Assembly (NCBI RefSeq): GCF_900240385.1 | Contig: NZ_OEQH01000002.1 | Span: forward strand, 1-64,000 | Source of the DNA: Clostridium minihomine | GTDB lineage: Bacteria > Bacillota > Clostridia > Oscillospirales > Acutalibacteraceae | DNA length: 64,000 nucleotides | Reading direction: 5' to 3' | Shown: piece after piece, positions 43,890-53,553 of the stretch | Numbering within the stretch: position 1 is the first letter of the stretch | Layout: every line of letters starts with the position of its first letter | The notes under the pieces: generated by a model | The model's database searches: none | What the model was told of the DNA's origin: nothing | Seen by the model: only the letters and a program-made list of their open reading frames with translations | Program-made: the position numbers and the translations under genes

Positions 43890-44879
43890 TTACAAATCAA
43901 AATCCAATTTTGTTTCTGTGGGCTGCAGCATGCCCACATCCATTCCCAAACTGGTTAGAAGATCCTGAGCCGCATTGTATCCCATCTTTTTCTGACGGTT
44001 ATTCATGGCCGCAACCTCAATGATGACAGCCAGGTTTCTGCCCGGCTTTACCGGAATCGTCAAAATAGGAACCCGGATTCCCAAAATTTCCGTATAATCA
44101 TTGTCGAGTCCCATTCTGTCATAATTTTTAGAACTATCCCACTGTTCCATACTGATGACAATATCAATTTTTTCCGTCACCTTAACAGCGCCCATACCGA
44201 AAATACGCCGTGCATTGATAATGCCTATGCCTCGCAATTCAATAAAATGCCGGATATTTTCCGGGGAGGAACCCACCAAAGATTTTGCCGAAACACGGCG
44301 AATTTCCACCGCATCATCAGCAATCAGACGGTGACCGCGTTTGATCAGCTCAATGGCTGTTTCGCTTTTTCCCACGCCGCTGTCGCCTACCAAAAGAATG
44401 CCCTCGCCATACACTTCCACCAAAACCCCGTGGCGGGTGATTCTTGGTGCCAGCTCTACATTTACATAAGAAACCAAAGCCGCCATTAAATCGCTGGTGG
44501 GTTCCGAAGAACTGAACACCGATACCCCGTAAATCTGGGCTGCCTCCAGCAGTTCCGGCAGCGGCTCAATATCTCGCGCCACAATTACGGCTGGGGATTT
44601 TTTGGAAAGCAGTTTATTCAGGGAAATCTGCCTTTCCTCGGGAGTAAAGCTATTAAGGAACGCGGTTTCAGTATTGCCCATAATTAAAATTCGATGCGGA
44701 TCAAAATAATCAAAAAAGCCATTTAATTCCAAGCCCGGGCGGTTTACTTCTCGGGAAGAAATCAAAACTTTTTCGGGATCATGGGGCATATAGACCGGCC
44801 GAAGGGAAAGCTCTTTAATCACTTTAGCAAGTGGAACTGTGAAAGTCTGTGGTGTATTGGGATGTTCAAAGCCGCTCAC
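43890..44879 (-). CDS. hprK: HPr kinase/phosphorylase
   Basis: 329 residues from the chosen start. Phosphorylates HPr on Ser46 in carbon catabolite control. P-loop GDSGVGKSETAIEL (about 155) and the HPrK signature NARRIFGMGAVKVTEKIDIVI with conserved Arg. A GTG at 44888 overlaps the AAGGAG ribosome site; the GTG at 44879, eight bases after that site, is preferred. First gene of the hprK-murB-rapZ-whiA-dnaE-pfkA series. Confidence 0.95.
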   Translation of the reverse strand: MSGFEHPNTPQTFTVPLAKVIKELSLRPVYMPHDPEKVLISSREVNRPGLELNGFFDYFDPHRILIMGNTETAFLNSFTPEERQISLNKLLSKKSPAVIVARDIEPLPELLEAAQIYGVSVFSSSEPTSDLMAALVSYVNVELAPRITRHGVLVEVYGEGILLVGDSGVGKSETAIELIKRGHRLIADDAVEIRRVSAKSLVGSSPENIRHFIELRGIGIINARRIFGMGAVKVTEKIDIVISMEQWDSSKNYDRMGLDNDYTEILGIRVPILTIPVKPGRNLAVIIEVAAMNNRQKKMGYNAAQDLLTSLGMDVGMLQPTETKLDFDL

Positions 44880-45033
44880 TTTTATCACTCCTTGATTTAC
44901 CCTGAATCAATGGTATTTTAACAAACCGTTTTTCTATCCTTATTATAGCTCAAACCCCGGGATAATTCAACGATTGGTCATTCTAAAGTCAAATTCCTGA
45001 AATTCAGGAAAGAATTGATTGGAAAGAGAAAAT

Positions 45034-45115
45034 TTATGGTATAATATAACCTCACGCAGGTTCAGCCTGAACATACATCACAATAAAAAAATTGCTTTAC
45101 TGCACACAGCTGTCG
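45034..45115 (+). repeat. Dispersed promoter element, copy E4
   Basis: Extended -10 TGGTATAAT (45037-45045), AACCTCAC (45048-45055), then GCAGGTTCAGCCTGAAC and ACATACATC. This stretch resembles the GCAGGCTGAGCCTGCACGC stretch of copy E6 near asnS. The element points to the glycosyltransferase gene. Other bases in 44880-45408 show no protein gene. Confidence 0.65.
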
Positions 45116-45282
45116 GTTTTTAAGCGAAGATCCCCTGTAACCAAGATGCTCTGAACGAGCCAACACATTAAATCAGCCAATCGCCGACCTGAAAAGCAAA
45201 AGCCGTGCACTAACTATAACAAAACAAAACCCATGTAACGAAGCAGAAACAACAGAAAGTCTGTTGTCAAATAATAAATAGT

Positions 45283-45395
45283 TGGTAAAGAACAGTTGGC
45301 CTTATGCCGCCAAAAAAGCACCGTTGTGCCCCAAAGCCAACTGCGCTTTGGATTGTTCTGCTGTCCGAATAAGCCGGACACATGGATTTACCAGA
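45283..45395 (+). ncRNA. Structured leader of the glycosyltransferase gene
   Basis: Nested pairings: AGAACA with TGTTCT, AGTTGGC with GCCAACT, an inner GCAC/GTGC hairpin, CCAAAGC with GC(GC)TTTGG, then TGTCCG/CCGGACA just before the start codon. Such dense complementarity in an intergenic leader suggests a cis-regulatory RNA. It matches no riboswitch core I know, and no terminator is clear. Confidence 0.4.
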
Positions 45396-45408
45396 ACCGG
45401 GAGGAATT

Positions 45409-46596
45409 ATGAAAATCGCTATCTTTACAGAAACCTATCTGCCCCAAACCTCCGCTGTAGAAACTCAGGTTCTGCTGCTGGCGCAGACCCTGATTCAGCT
45501 GGGCCAAGAGGTACTGGTGGTCAGCACTGACGTGGAGTCGGATGAATGTTATTTGGAACAACACACCTTGTTCGGCCCGGCCAAACCGACGCAGTCCATC
45601 TATGGGCAAAACGGCAAACGTACCAAACTGAATCTGCTGAAAGATTTTATTGATGATTTTGACCCGGATGTCATTCATTTATTTACGTTTTGCTCCGTTG
45701 GCAGCCTGGGGCTCAAATACGCTTTATCCCATGATCTTCCGCTGATTACCACGGTTCAAAATACACATGACGTCAATGAAGGCTTTTATGGAAAAGGACT
45801 GCGCCGCTTGTGGAACAAAAAGCTTTGCCAAAATACTTATCAAAAAGCACTGGCCTTTTCCGATCTGGTAACCAGCCCATCCCAAAAAATCCTGCACAAA
45901 ATTCGTCCTTTATGCAAACACCAGCAGTTGACAGTTTCCCCTTTGTGCGTGGACACTGAGCTGTTCCGGAAGCGAGATTCACAGGACAAGGATTTCGATT
46001 CCATCCGCCGCCTTTTGGGAATCACCGGAAAAATCGGAGTCCTGTTCGTGGGCACACTGGGAAAAGACAATCAGGTGGATCTTCTGTTGGAATACTGGGC
46101 CAAGCTGTCCAAAGAACAAAACCGGCTGCATCTGTCCATTGTGGGAACCGGCCCGGAGCTGGAAGAACTGAAGCAAAAGGCAAACCTTTTGGGGGTTTCT
46201 TCAAGAGTTACCTTTGCAGGGGATATCCCCCGCGAAAAAATACATTTGTGTTATCAGGTTTGCACCGCCTTCTTCAGTGCATCTGATTCCAACGCCATGA
46301 AGGCAGCCCCCATGGAAGCTATTGTCAGCGGCCTGCCGGTGATTCTTCCCAAAGAAAGTGTGGGGGCAGAACTGTTGGTAGAAGGTGTAAATGGTTTTTC
46401 TTATGAGTCGGCGGAAGAAGTGGGAACTATCCTGAAAAACTTTGCTTTGCTTTCCCCGGAAAAAGAGGCGGCCATGAAAAAACTGGTGGCTCGCACTTTG
46501 GAAACGGTAACGCTGGAGGAACAGGCCAAAAGCTTTTTGCAATGCTACACTTTAACGCAAAAGCATCACTACAAAAAAGCAGCTGATTTAGAATGA
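45409..46596 (+). CDS. GT4 glycosyltransferase (diacylglycerol glycosyltransferase-like)
   Basis: 395 residues, GT-B fold. N-domain start MKIAIFTETYLPQTSAVETQ and DFDPDVIHLFTFCSVGSLGLKYA; C-domain VGTLGKDNQVDLLLEYW, TFAGDIPREKIHLCYQVCTAFFSAS, and the EX7E-type segment around EAIVSGLPVILPKESVGAELLVEG. The pattern is that of 1,2-diacylglycerol 3-glycosyltransferases making glycolipid anchors, though other acceptors are possible. ATG with GGGAGGA upstream. Monocistronic, behind element E4 and a structured leader. Confidence 0.85.
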   Translation: MKIAIFTETYLPQTSAVETQVLLLAQTLIQLGQEVLVVSTDVESDECYLEQHTLFGPAKPTQSIYGQNGKRTKLNLLKDFIDDFDPDVIHLFTFCSVGSLGLKYALSHDLPLITTVQNTHDVNEGFYGKGLRRLWNKKLCQNTYQKALAFSDLVTSPSQKILHKIRPLCKHQQLTVSPLCVDTELFRKRDSQDKDFDSIRRLLGITGKIGVLFVGTLGKDNQVDLLLEYWAKLSKEQNRLHLSIVGTGPELEELKQKANLLGVSSRVTFAGDIPREKIHLCYQVCTAFFSASDSNAMKAAPMEAIVSGLPVILPKESVGAELLVEGVNGFSYESAEEVGTILKNFALLSPEKEAAMKKLVARTLETVTLEEQAKSFLQCYTLTQKHHYKKAADLE

Positions 46597-46625
46597 TTCC
46601 ATTCCAGCGGATTGGTTGAAATGAA

Positions 46626-46676
46626 AACAGTCCCAGCTTGGGTGTTCACACCCGCCGGGACTGTTCTGATTTTTTC
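46626..46676 (+). terminator. Terminator of the glycosyltransferase gene
   Basis: AACAGTCCC pairs with GGGACTGTT, with an inner GGGTGT/ACACCC stem, then CTGATTTTTT. Confidence 0.88.
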
Positions 46677-46721
46677 AAAGGCAAACTGAAAAGCGCCAAA
46701 CAATATTTTCTTTCGGATCAG

Positions 46722-46755
46722 AAAAGGGACTCCATTTTCATGGATGTCCCTTTTT
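46722..46755 (-). terminator. Terminator of secDF
   Basis: AAAAGGGAC pairs with GTCCCTTTTT around an inner TCCAT/ATGGA stem. It lies 20 bases past the secF stop on the minus strand. Confidence 0.8.
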
Positions 46756-46777
46756 CGCTACATCATAAAATATTATA

Positions 46778-47737
46778 TCAGCGAGCGGAAGCAACCTGCT
46801 TTTTCTTGGCCTTATGCTTCTGCCACATCACATACAGCGGCCCCGCGATGCAAATGGAGGAATAGCAGCCGGATACGATACCCACCATCATCGGCAGCGC
46901 AAAAGTCTGCACAGAGCTCAAATCATAAATGACACCCACGATATACACAATCGTAATCGCAACAAAGGTGCAGCCCGCCGTGTATACGGAACGGGTTAAT
47001 GTCTGATTGATGCTGGTATCCACCAACACGCTGTAGTCGGTTTTCGGGCCCATCAGCTTGCGGTTTTCACGGATTCTGTCATAGATGATAATCGTATCAT
47101 TCAAAGAGTATCCCAAAATGGTGAGGACTACTGCGATAAAGTTATCATTAATGGGCATTCGGAAAATCACGAAGGTAAAGTAAACCAAAATCACGTCATG
47201 CAGCAAAGCGATAATCGCCATAGAACCCGCCGACATACCGCCAATCTTCTTAAAGCGCAGCGCAATGTAAACGATCAGCAGAATGGTAGCAAGCAACACC
47301 GAAATCAGGCACTTCATAAAAAAGTCGCGGCCCATAACCGGGTTAATGGAACTGGATTCCACCACAGAAAACCCTGCATTGGGATATTCTTTGGCCAAAG
47401 CAGCCGCCACTTCCTGCTGGTTTTCCACAGTCAGTGCATCTGTTCCGGAAAAAGACAAAGCCACATTATTGACACTCTGCTCACTTTGTGTGCTTTTTAC
47501 ATTGGTGTTGATGCTGACGGAAACTGCCTTTTGGGTGGTATCTTCCACAATCTTCTGCACTTTTTCCTGATCAATGGTTCCCGTGTAAGAATATTTGATC
47601 AAAGCGCCGCCGGTAAACTGAATGTCCATCTGTGTGCCGAACACGATATTAAAAATCAAGCCAATGGCCAGAAAAGCCAGAGAAATCCCAAAATAAATTT
47701 TTCGGTTTTTATAAAATCCAATCTGAAATGTTTTCAT
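46778..47737 (-). CDS. secF: Protein translocase subunit SecF
   Basis: 319 residues. Six membrane helices, the periplasmic-side P1 domain, and family motifs FTGGALIKYSY, VMGRDFFMKCLISVLLATILLIVYIALRF and GYSLNDTIIIYDRIREN. Works with SecD to drive the late stage of Sec export. The ATG at 47737 overlaps the SecD stop by four bases. Separate SecD and SecF genes, unlike the fused SecDF of bacilli. Confidence 0.96.
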   Translation of the reverse strand: MKTFQIGFYKNRKIYFGISLAFLAIGLIFNIVFGTQMDIQFTGGALIKYSYTGTIDQEKVQKIVEDTTQKAVSVSINTNVKSTQSEQSVNNVALSFSGTDALTVENQQEVAAALAKEYPNAGFSVVESSSINPVMGRDFFMKCLISVLLATILLIVYIALRFKKIGGMSAGSMAIIALLHDVILVYFTFVIFRMPINDNFIAVVLTILGYSLNDTIIIYDRIRENRKLMGPKTDYSVLVDTSINQTLTRSVYTAGCTFVAITIVYIVGVIYDLSSVQTFALPMMVGIVSGCYSSICIAGPLYVMWQKHKAKKKQVASAR

Positions 47738-49143
47738 TTTGCGGCACCTCCGTACAGCCATTTGCTGCGTGCAAACTTAAACCCGGAGATCGATTTGGTC
47801 ATCAATCGGGTCGCAGTAACGCCCATGATAAAGTTGCCTATGGTACCGATCAACAAGGTATATCCAAAGGAATAGATAGACCCGGTAGTTGACGGCCCAA
47901 ACAGTGCCGACAAAATATTGCTGGGGCCAAACACACCCATCAGAATCACAGCCACGATAATCACGGTAATGTTACCGTCAAAAATTGCCCAGAAGCTGTT
48001 GGCATTGCCCTTTTGAATGGCTCCATCCAAAGTTTTGCCCGCCCACAGTTCTTCTTTGATTCTGGTTGCCGTAATGATGTTGGCATCCACACCCATACCA
48101 ATGGAAAGGATAATACCCGCTACACCGGGCAGCGTCATGGTAAAGCTGTTCAGAAACGGGAAATATCCCGAAATAGCCGCAAAAGACACAGCAACTTGTC
48201 CCAACAGTGCAATGACGGCGATACAGCCGGGCAGCCGGAACATGACCAACATAAAGATTGCCACCAGCGCAAAAGCAATAATACCGGCCAGACGCATCGC
48301 ATCCAACGAAGATTCGCCCAAAGAGGGGCTGATGGTCTGGAAATTGGTGGTAACCAGCTTAAAGGGAAGGGCACCGGCGCTGATTTTCGCCGCCAAATCA
48401 GAGGCTTCGGTTGCCGTAAAGTTTCCTTCAATGGTGCATTTTCCGTCGCTAATCACCTGATTCACGGTGGGCGCAGAGATCATAACGTCATCCATCCACA
48501 CCGAAATCGAGCCATTGAGCAGCCGTTCGGTGGCCTCTGCAAACTTTTCAGCCCCCTCGTCACTCATTTCCAGAGCTACCAAATACTTGGTTTTTCCGGT
48601 TTTCTCATCCTGATACATCTGGGGCTGGGCAGACACCACTTCGCTTCCCTGCAAAATAATAGTATCTTTGGTAACACCTTTGGGTGTTTTATAAACAGGT
48701 TCCCCATTCGAGCCTGTTTCTGTGGTTTCGTATTCGGCTCCCTCTCGGAAGGTGAGCAAAGCAGTGGCACTCAGTTCCTGAATTGCCTGCTCGGGATCAA
48801 AATCCTTTTCATCGCTCTTCCAGGGGAAACGCACAATAATACGGTCGTTATTGTCATCTGTATAGATTTCATAATCCGTAATATTGTTTTTTACCAGGCG
48901 CAGCTCAATTGTTGATTTGGCCGCCGCTAACTGGGTTTCGGTTGCGTGCTGCCCGGTCTCCGGGGTAAAGGTTGCTTCCACTCCTCCGCGGATGTCAACT
49001 CCCCATCGAATATCTCCCGCACCTTTCACATATGTCGTGCGAATATCTCCGTTTTGCACATATACGCCGAAGATCGAAGTATAGGTTAAAAACAAGATAA
49101 GGAGGGCAACGATGAAAAACACCGGTTTTCCTATTCGCTTCAT
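47734..49143 (-). CDS. secD: Protein translocase subunit SecD
   Basis: 469 residues. N-terminal helix, large outer domain with GVDIRGGVEATFTPE and NNITDYEIYTDDNNDRIIVRFPW, then five helices with GVAGIILSIGMGVDANIITATRIKEEL. ATG at 49143 has GGAGG upstream. Upstream of secF in one transcript. Length is in the usual range for clostridial SecD. Confidence 0.96.
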   Translation of the reverse strand: MKRIGKPVFFIVALLILFLTYTSIFGVYVQNGDIRTTYVKGAGDIRWGVDIRGGVEATFTPETGQHATETQLAAAKSTIELRLVKNNITDYEIYTDDNNDRIIVRFPWKSDEKDFDPEQAIQELSATALLTFREGAEYETTETGSNGEPVYKTPKGVTKDTIILQGSEVVSAQPQMYQDEKTGKTKYLVALEMSDEGAEKFAEATERLLNGSISVWMDDVMISAPTVNQVISDGKCTIEGNFTATEASDLAAKISAGALPFKLVTTNFQTISPSLGESSLDAMRLAGIIAFALVAIFMLVMFRLPGCIAVIALLGQVAVSFAAISGYFPFLNSFTMTLPGVAGIILSIGMGVDANIITATRIKEELWAGKTLDGAIQKGNANSFWAIFDGNITVIIVAVILMGVFGPSNILSALFGPSTTGSIYSFGYTLLIGTIGNFIMGVTATRLMTKSISGFKFARSKWLYGGAAK

Positions 49144-49304
49144 GCAGATATCCTCCAATAGCATTAAGGTTTCCGCGGCTGCGTTCCATAACAGAACCGC
49201 AGCCGCGTAGATAACAAAATTTATTATATGATTATACCTGCAAAAAGTCAATGGAAAAGCCCCGGATATCGACGGCAAATGGGCTGATTCTCAAAAAAGT
49301 CTTA

Positions 49305-50591
49305 TCATTCAGCAGAAGCGCCCAACAGCTTTTCTAACGCTGCCAGCCGGGTGCTGACGCAGAACACCGCCACCGCAGTCCTCATTTCTTCTAAAGACGG
49401 GAAGGTGGGAGCCACACGAATATTGCTGTTTTTCGGATCTTTGCCGTAAGGGAATGCGGCACCTGCGCCTGTCAAGACCACACCTGCCTGCTTGCACAGT
49501 TCCACCACGCGCTTTGCGCAGCCTTCCATCACGTCTACACTGACAAAATAGCCGCCGTTGGGCTCTGTCCAAGAAGCGATGTTCTTGTCACCCAGCTCAG
49601 CGCGCAGAGTATCCAGTACCACTTGGAACTTCGGTGCAATAATTTCCTTATGCTTTTTCATATGTTCCAGAATTCCATCCACATTTTTAAAATAATTCAA
49701 ATGGCGAAGCTGATTGAGCTTGTCGGGCCCGATAGTCTGGAAAGACTGATGTTTGCGGAATGTCTGGCAGGTTTTCTCGCCTGCCGCCATGGCCGCAACG
49801 CCCGCGCCGGGGAAAGAAATTTTAGAAGTGGAGCAGAAAAACACCGGAATCTCTGTATTGCCTGTTTTCTCACATTCCGCATACAAATCCAAAAGCTGAT
49901 CGGGTGTATCTGTTAAATCATGAATGCAATAGGCGTTATCCCACATCACCTTAAAATCGGGTGCAGCGGGTTTCAGTGCTGCAATGCGGCGCACAACCTC
50001 ATCGGAATAAGTGGTTCCCAAAGGATTGGAATATTTCGGCACACACCACATGCCCTTAATGGAGGCATCCTGCGCAACCAAACGCTCTACCATATCCATA
50101 TCCGGTTCGCCGTCTACCATGGGAACCAGAATCAGTTCAAAGCCGAAATGCTCAGTAATGGCAAAATGACGGTCATACCCGGGGGAAGGGCACAAAAATT
50201 TTATCTGATCTTGTTTGGACCAAGGGGTGCATCCGGAATAACCGTGAGTCATCCCGCAGGAAATAAAGTCAAACATCAAATTCAGGCTGGAATTGCCACC
50301 GATAATGACATTTTCGGGTTTCACCTGCATGAATTCTGCAAAAATCGCTCGCAGACCCGGCAATCCGTCGGGCATTCCATAGTTTCGCAGATCGTCACCG
50401 GTGGAGGCGATCACATTGGAATCCGCAGTCAACGCATTGAGCATATCCATCGTAAGATCCAGCTGTTCGGGCGAAGGTTTTCCCCGTGCCATATTCAGCT
50501 TCAGGCCTTGTGCCATGTAAGCATCATATTCTTTTTGTACTTCCTGCTTCTCCAGCTCCAGTTCTTGTCTGGACAACAAATTATATTCCAT
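49305..50591 (-). CDS. Type Ic aspartate aminotransferase (MocR-like aminotransferase fold)
   Basis: 428 residues of the PF12897 family, distinct from classical AspC. Motifs: LNMARGKPSPEQLDLTMDML at the start, NYGMPDGLPGLRAIFAEFM, PSPGYDRHF, WDNAYCIHDL, and the PLP Lys in STSKISFPGAGVAAMA. Members transaminate aspartate with 2-oxoglutarate. There is no DNA-binding domain, so it is an enzyme and not a MocR regulator. ATG preceded by AAAGGAGAT. It lies downstream of asnS, linking aspartate/asparagine metabolism. Confidence 0.9.
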   Translation of the reverse strand: MEYNLLSRQELELEKQEVQKEYDAYMAQGLKLNMARGKPSPEQLDLTMDMLNALTADSNVIASTGDDLRNYGMPDGLPGLRAIFAEFMQVKPENVIIGGNSSLNLMFDFISCGMTHGYSGCTPWSKQDQIKFLCPSPGYDRHFAITEHFGFELILVPMVDGEPDMDMVERLVAQDASIKGMWCVPKYSNPLGTTYSDEVVRRIAALKPAAPDFKVMWDNAYCIHDLTDTPDQLLDLYAECEKTGNTEIPVFFCSTSKISFPGAGVAAMAAGEKTCQTFRKHQSFQTIGPDKLNQLRHLNYFKNVDGILEHMKKHKEIIAPKFQVVLDTLRAELGDKNIASWTEPNGGYFVSVDVMEGCAKRVVELCKQAGVVLTGAGAAFPYGKDPKNSNIRVAPTFPSLEEMRTAVAVFCVSTRLAALEKLLGASAE

Positions 50592-50782
50592 TTGAGCATC
50601 TCCTTTTCCAAACCTGCATAAATGTTATTTAAAGTATTACTATTCTAATATATTCAAAGCAAAAACGCAAGTTAAATTTATCGTTCCTGCATTTTTGTGA
50701 GATTTAGCAGATTTTTTACAGAAAAGTAGAGCAATTTGCTTTTTTCGGCTTAATTTCTTTCTATTTTTAGTAAAATTCCTTC

Positions 50783-52177
50783 TTAAAATTCTGCGGAACC
50801 GGTCGTGCGCGGGAAAGGTAATACATCCCGAATATTCGAAATTCCGGTGAGATACATCACCAGACGTTCAAACCCCAACCCAAAACCGGCATGTTTTACT
50901 CCGCCATAGCGCCGCAAATCCAGATACCACCAATATTCCTGCTCGTTCAGACCAGCCTCTTTCATTCGGCTGAGCAAAAGATCCAGCCGCTCTTCCCTTT
51001 GGCTTCCACCAATGATCTCTCCGATTCCGGGAACCAGCAAATCCATGGCCGCCACTGTTTTCCCATCCTCATTCATCCTCATATAAAACGCCTTGATTTC
51101 CTTGGGATAATCCGTTACAAAAACCGGCTTTCCAAATACCTGCTCCGTCAGATAACGCTCATGTTCTGTCTGTAAATCGGCGCCCCAGCTGACCTGATAT
51201 TCAAACTTGTCGTTTTGAGGAATCAGCAGTTCCACCGCTTGGGTGTAAGTTACATGGGCAAATTCCGATTCCGCCACATGGTGCAGACGATCCAGCAATC
51301 CGGTATCCACAAATCGATTGAAAAAGTCCAGCTCCTGAGGGCATTCCGCCATGACTGCACGAATCACATACCGCAGCATTTCTTCTGCCAATTTCATGTC
51401 GTCAGAAAGTTCGGCAAAGGCAATTTCCGGTTCCACCATCCAGAATTCCGCTGCATGACGGGCGGTATAAGAGCGCTCCGCCCGGAAGGTGGGCCCAAAT
51501 GTATAAATTTTTCCAAAGGCCAAGGCCATACATTCGCCTTCCAGTTGGCCGGAAACCGTCAGCGAAGTGTGCTTTTGGAAAAAGTCCTCGCTAAAATCAA
51601 TGGTACCATCCTCCTGCAATGGGGGATTCTGCAAGTCCAGCGTTGTCACATGGAACATTTCCCCTGCACCTTCACAGTCACTGGCGGTAATCAATGGCGT
51701 ATTGGCATACACAAAGCCCTGCTCCTGAAAAAAGCGGTGAATTGCAAACGCCGCCACAGAACGAACACGGAATGCTGCGCTGAACAGATTGGTTCTGGGG
51801 CGCAGATGAGCAATGGTGCGCAGAAACTCCACCGAATGCCGCTTTTTCTGAAGAGGATATTCGGGAGAAGAAACCGCCTCCACTGTAATTTGTTCTGCAT
51901 GCAGCTCACAAGGCTGTTTGGCTTGGGGTGTCAGCTCCAGCTTGCCGGTAATGCGCAAAGCGGCACCCACATTTTGACGCGTGATTTCTGAGAAATTTTC
52001 TACTTTCTGCGCTTCAAACACGATTTGCAAGCCCTGAAACCCGCTTCCATCGTTTAAATCAATAAATCCCAGTGCTTTGGAATCCCGAATGCTTCTGACC
52101 CACCCGCAAACGGTAATGGACTTTTCAGCATACTCCTCCGGTGACTTGAGAATTCTGACAATCTCCAGACGTTCCAT
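50783..52177 (-). CDS. asnS: Asparaginyl-tRNA synthetase
   Basis: 464 residues, class II synthetase charging tRNA-Asn. OB-fold anticodon domain (about 16-110, [25 protein letters not shown]), class II motif 2 with [25 protein letters not shown] and motif 3 [21 protein letters not shown]. The Asn-type sequence rules out AspRS. AGGAGG before the ATG. No T-box was found upstream; instead two copies of the dispersed element lie in its leader. Confidence 0.96.
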   Translation of the reverse strand: MERLEIVRILKSPEEYAEKSITVCGWVRSIRDSKALGFIDLNDGSGFQGLQIVFEAQKVENFSEITRQNVGAALRITGKLELTPQAKQPCELHAEQITVEAVSSPEYPLQKKRHSVEFLRTIAHLRPRTNLFSAAFRVRSVAAFAIHRFFQEQGFVYANTPLITASDCEGAGEMFHVTTLDLQNPPLQEDGTIDFSEDFFQKHTSLTVSGQLEGECMALAFGKIYTFGPTFRAERSYTARHAAEFWMVEPEIAFAELSDDMKLAEEMLRYVIRAVMAECPQELDFFNRFVDTGLLDRLHHVAESEFAHVTYTQAVELLIPQNDKFEYQVSWGADLQTEHERYLTEQVFGKPVFVTDYPKEIKAFYMRMNEDGKTVAAMDLLVPGIGEIIGGSQREERLDLLLSRMKEAGLNEQEYWWYLDLRRYGGVKHAGFGLGFERLVMYLTGISNIRDVLPFPRTTGSAEF

Positions 52178-52529
52178 AAAACCAATCCTCCTAAAATATT
52201 ATAAATTGTGACGTCTTGCCCTGCCCAACAGGAAACAGACAGAATACAAAACAGAAAATTTTATGTTCCATTCTTCCAGGTACCGCTTTAAAAAAGATTC
52301 TTCTAATTTTTCCTTTTCCCCAGACCGGATCAAACCCTTTCTTAATTAAGAAGAAAGAAGACAAAAACTTGCCAAGGCTTCACCTTTGGAATTCGGGAAA
52401 AGTCCATGCAAAACAACAGTTTCGTGTCGCACGCCGCACCATTGTGGGCGGCGCTACCGCTCATTCGGTGTCTCTCTTCTCAGCAGTCCAGAGGAAAAAT
52501 TATTTCAGCGTGAAAGCAGGCAGCCAAGC

Positions 52530-52622
52530 GTGGTAAAGTGCAAAGCCCCCATCAGCCTTTCCCGCAATGTGCGTGCAGGCTCAGCCTGCCTTCCGCTTGC
52601 GGTGTGAGGTTATTTAAACCAG
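52530..52622 (-). repeat. Dispersed promoter element, copy E6 (asnS leader)
   Basis: On the minus strand: TGGTTTAAATAACCTCAC, then ACCGCAAGCGGAAG, a GCAGGC/GCCTGC hairpin and CACATTGCGG, which pairs back to CCGCAA. The -10 is weaker than in the other copies. It lies nearer asnS than copy E5. The remaining leader (52178-52530) shows another GCGCCGCCC/GGGCGGC-like hairpin near 52425-52455 but no gene. Confidence 0.65.
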
Positions 52623-52659
52623 AACTCCCCTAACCGCTGAAAACCACTGCTCTAAAGTC

Positions 52660-52745
52660 TAAATTTTAAACTAAGCTATGGTGCAATGTTCTCTCAGCCG
52701 CCGGAAGCTTTGCTTCCGCTTGCGGCGTGAGGTTATTATAACATT
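52660..52745 (-). repeat. Dispersed promoter element, copy E5 (asnS leader)
   Basis: On the minus strand: TGTTATAATAACCTCAC, then GCCGCAAGCGGAAGC and GCTTCCGGCGGC forming a compound hairpin, then GAGAGAACATTGC. The order of motifs matches E6 about 120 bases downstream, so the two are a diverged tandem pair. It is the best -10 for asnS transcription. Confidence 0.65.
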
Positions 52746-52801
52746 TTTTCCCGATAAACTGCGACAAAACAAAAAAAATTGCATGATATTTAAAAATACA
52801 C

Positions 52802-52830
52802 TTGATTTTTGCAAAAAGATTCGATATAAT
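52802..52830 (+). promoter_or_regulatory. Promoter of tRNA-Ser
   Basis: TTGATT (52802-52807) and TATAAT (52825-52830), 17 bases apart, 43 bases before the mature tRNA. Confidence 0.75.
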
Positions 52831-52872
52831 AACAAAGTCGTCGGTATTGAGCCATCGCTTAACCGAGTATTT

Positions 52873-52959
52873 GGAGAGGTATTCTAATTGGTAAGGAGCC
52901 ACATTGGAAATGTGGTGTGCCGCAAGGCATTGTGCGTTCGAGTCGCATCCTCTCCGCCA
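52873..52959 (+). tRNA. tRNA-Ser(GGA)
   Basis: 87 bases with encoded CCA. Acceptor GGAGAGG pairs with CCTCTCC; anticodon stem CCACA/TGTGG with loop TTGGAAA gives anticodon GGA (codons UCC/UCU). A long variable arm GTGCC-GCAA-GGCAT, as in serine tRNAs, and T arm TGCG-TTCGAGT-CGCA. Followed directly by a terminator. Confidence 0.96.
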
Positions 52960-52964
52960 AAAAA

Positions 52965-52998
52965 AGCGCTGAACTTTTTATAAAGTTCAGCGCTTTTT
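52965..52998 (+). terminator. tRNA-Ser terminator
   Basis: AGCGCTGAACTTT and AAAGTTCAGCGCT pair around four bases, followed by TTTTT. Confidence 0.93.
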
Positions 52999-53553
52999 CT
53001 TTGTATCGCCAACTTAATAAACAAAAAGCAACAACAGTCTTTTTTGCTTTACCTAGACTTCATCTTCTGTCCAGTTTCTTTTTACAGAACAACTTTGAAA
53101 AAATCTCACGCAATATTTCACTTTACATTTAGTAAAAGAAAAATCAACAAATGATCTTTTGTTTTTGAATGAATCGATTTATTTTACAAAGCAACTTTAG
53201 TTTACAAAATGTAACATATTAAATTTATATACTTAAAGTAAATTTAAATTGATTTTATAGAAGATTAATGTCTTAAAACACAGCCAACAAAAAGAAATTC
53301 ACTTCCTTTTACCCTCAAAACACAAAATCAAAAACAACTTATAACTATACTATATGTATAATTATATCAAATTTTAATTGCTTTTGTTTTATTTTTTCCT
53401 CTTTTCTGCCACGAATCGAGCGAAAAAGAAAATGCTTTTACACAGGAATCCAAATGTTTTGCGTCTTACCAATACGGTGTGTAATATCAGGTCAAACGTT
53501 TTTCTTTGCATTTTCCTTCTCTTGTGCATAAAATACCGCAGGAGGTTTTTACG
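52999..53553. other. AT-rich intergenic stretch before the SOD-like gene
   Basis: About 550 bases of very A/T-rich sequence. Short open frames exist on both strands but lack ribosome sites. I see no RNA gene or repeat. The last 15 bases hold the GGAGG site of the next gene. Confidence 0.6.

Noticed and set aside
49305-50591. MocR-type transcription regulator
   Set aside because: The name of the fold suggests it, but there is no N-terminal winged helix; it is a stand-alone aminotransferase.
52178-52660. T-box in the asnS leader
   Set aside because: GCGGTACCTGG near 52290 (minus strand) recalls a T-box, but the GGTGGNACCGCG core, stem I signatures and a terminator are absent.
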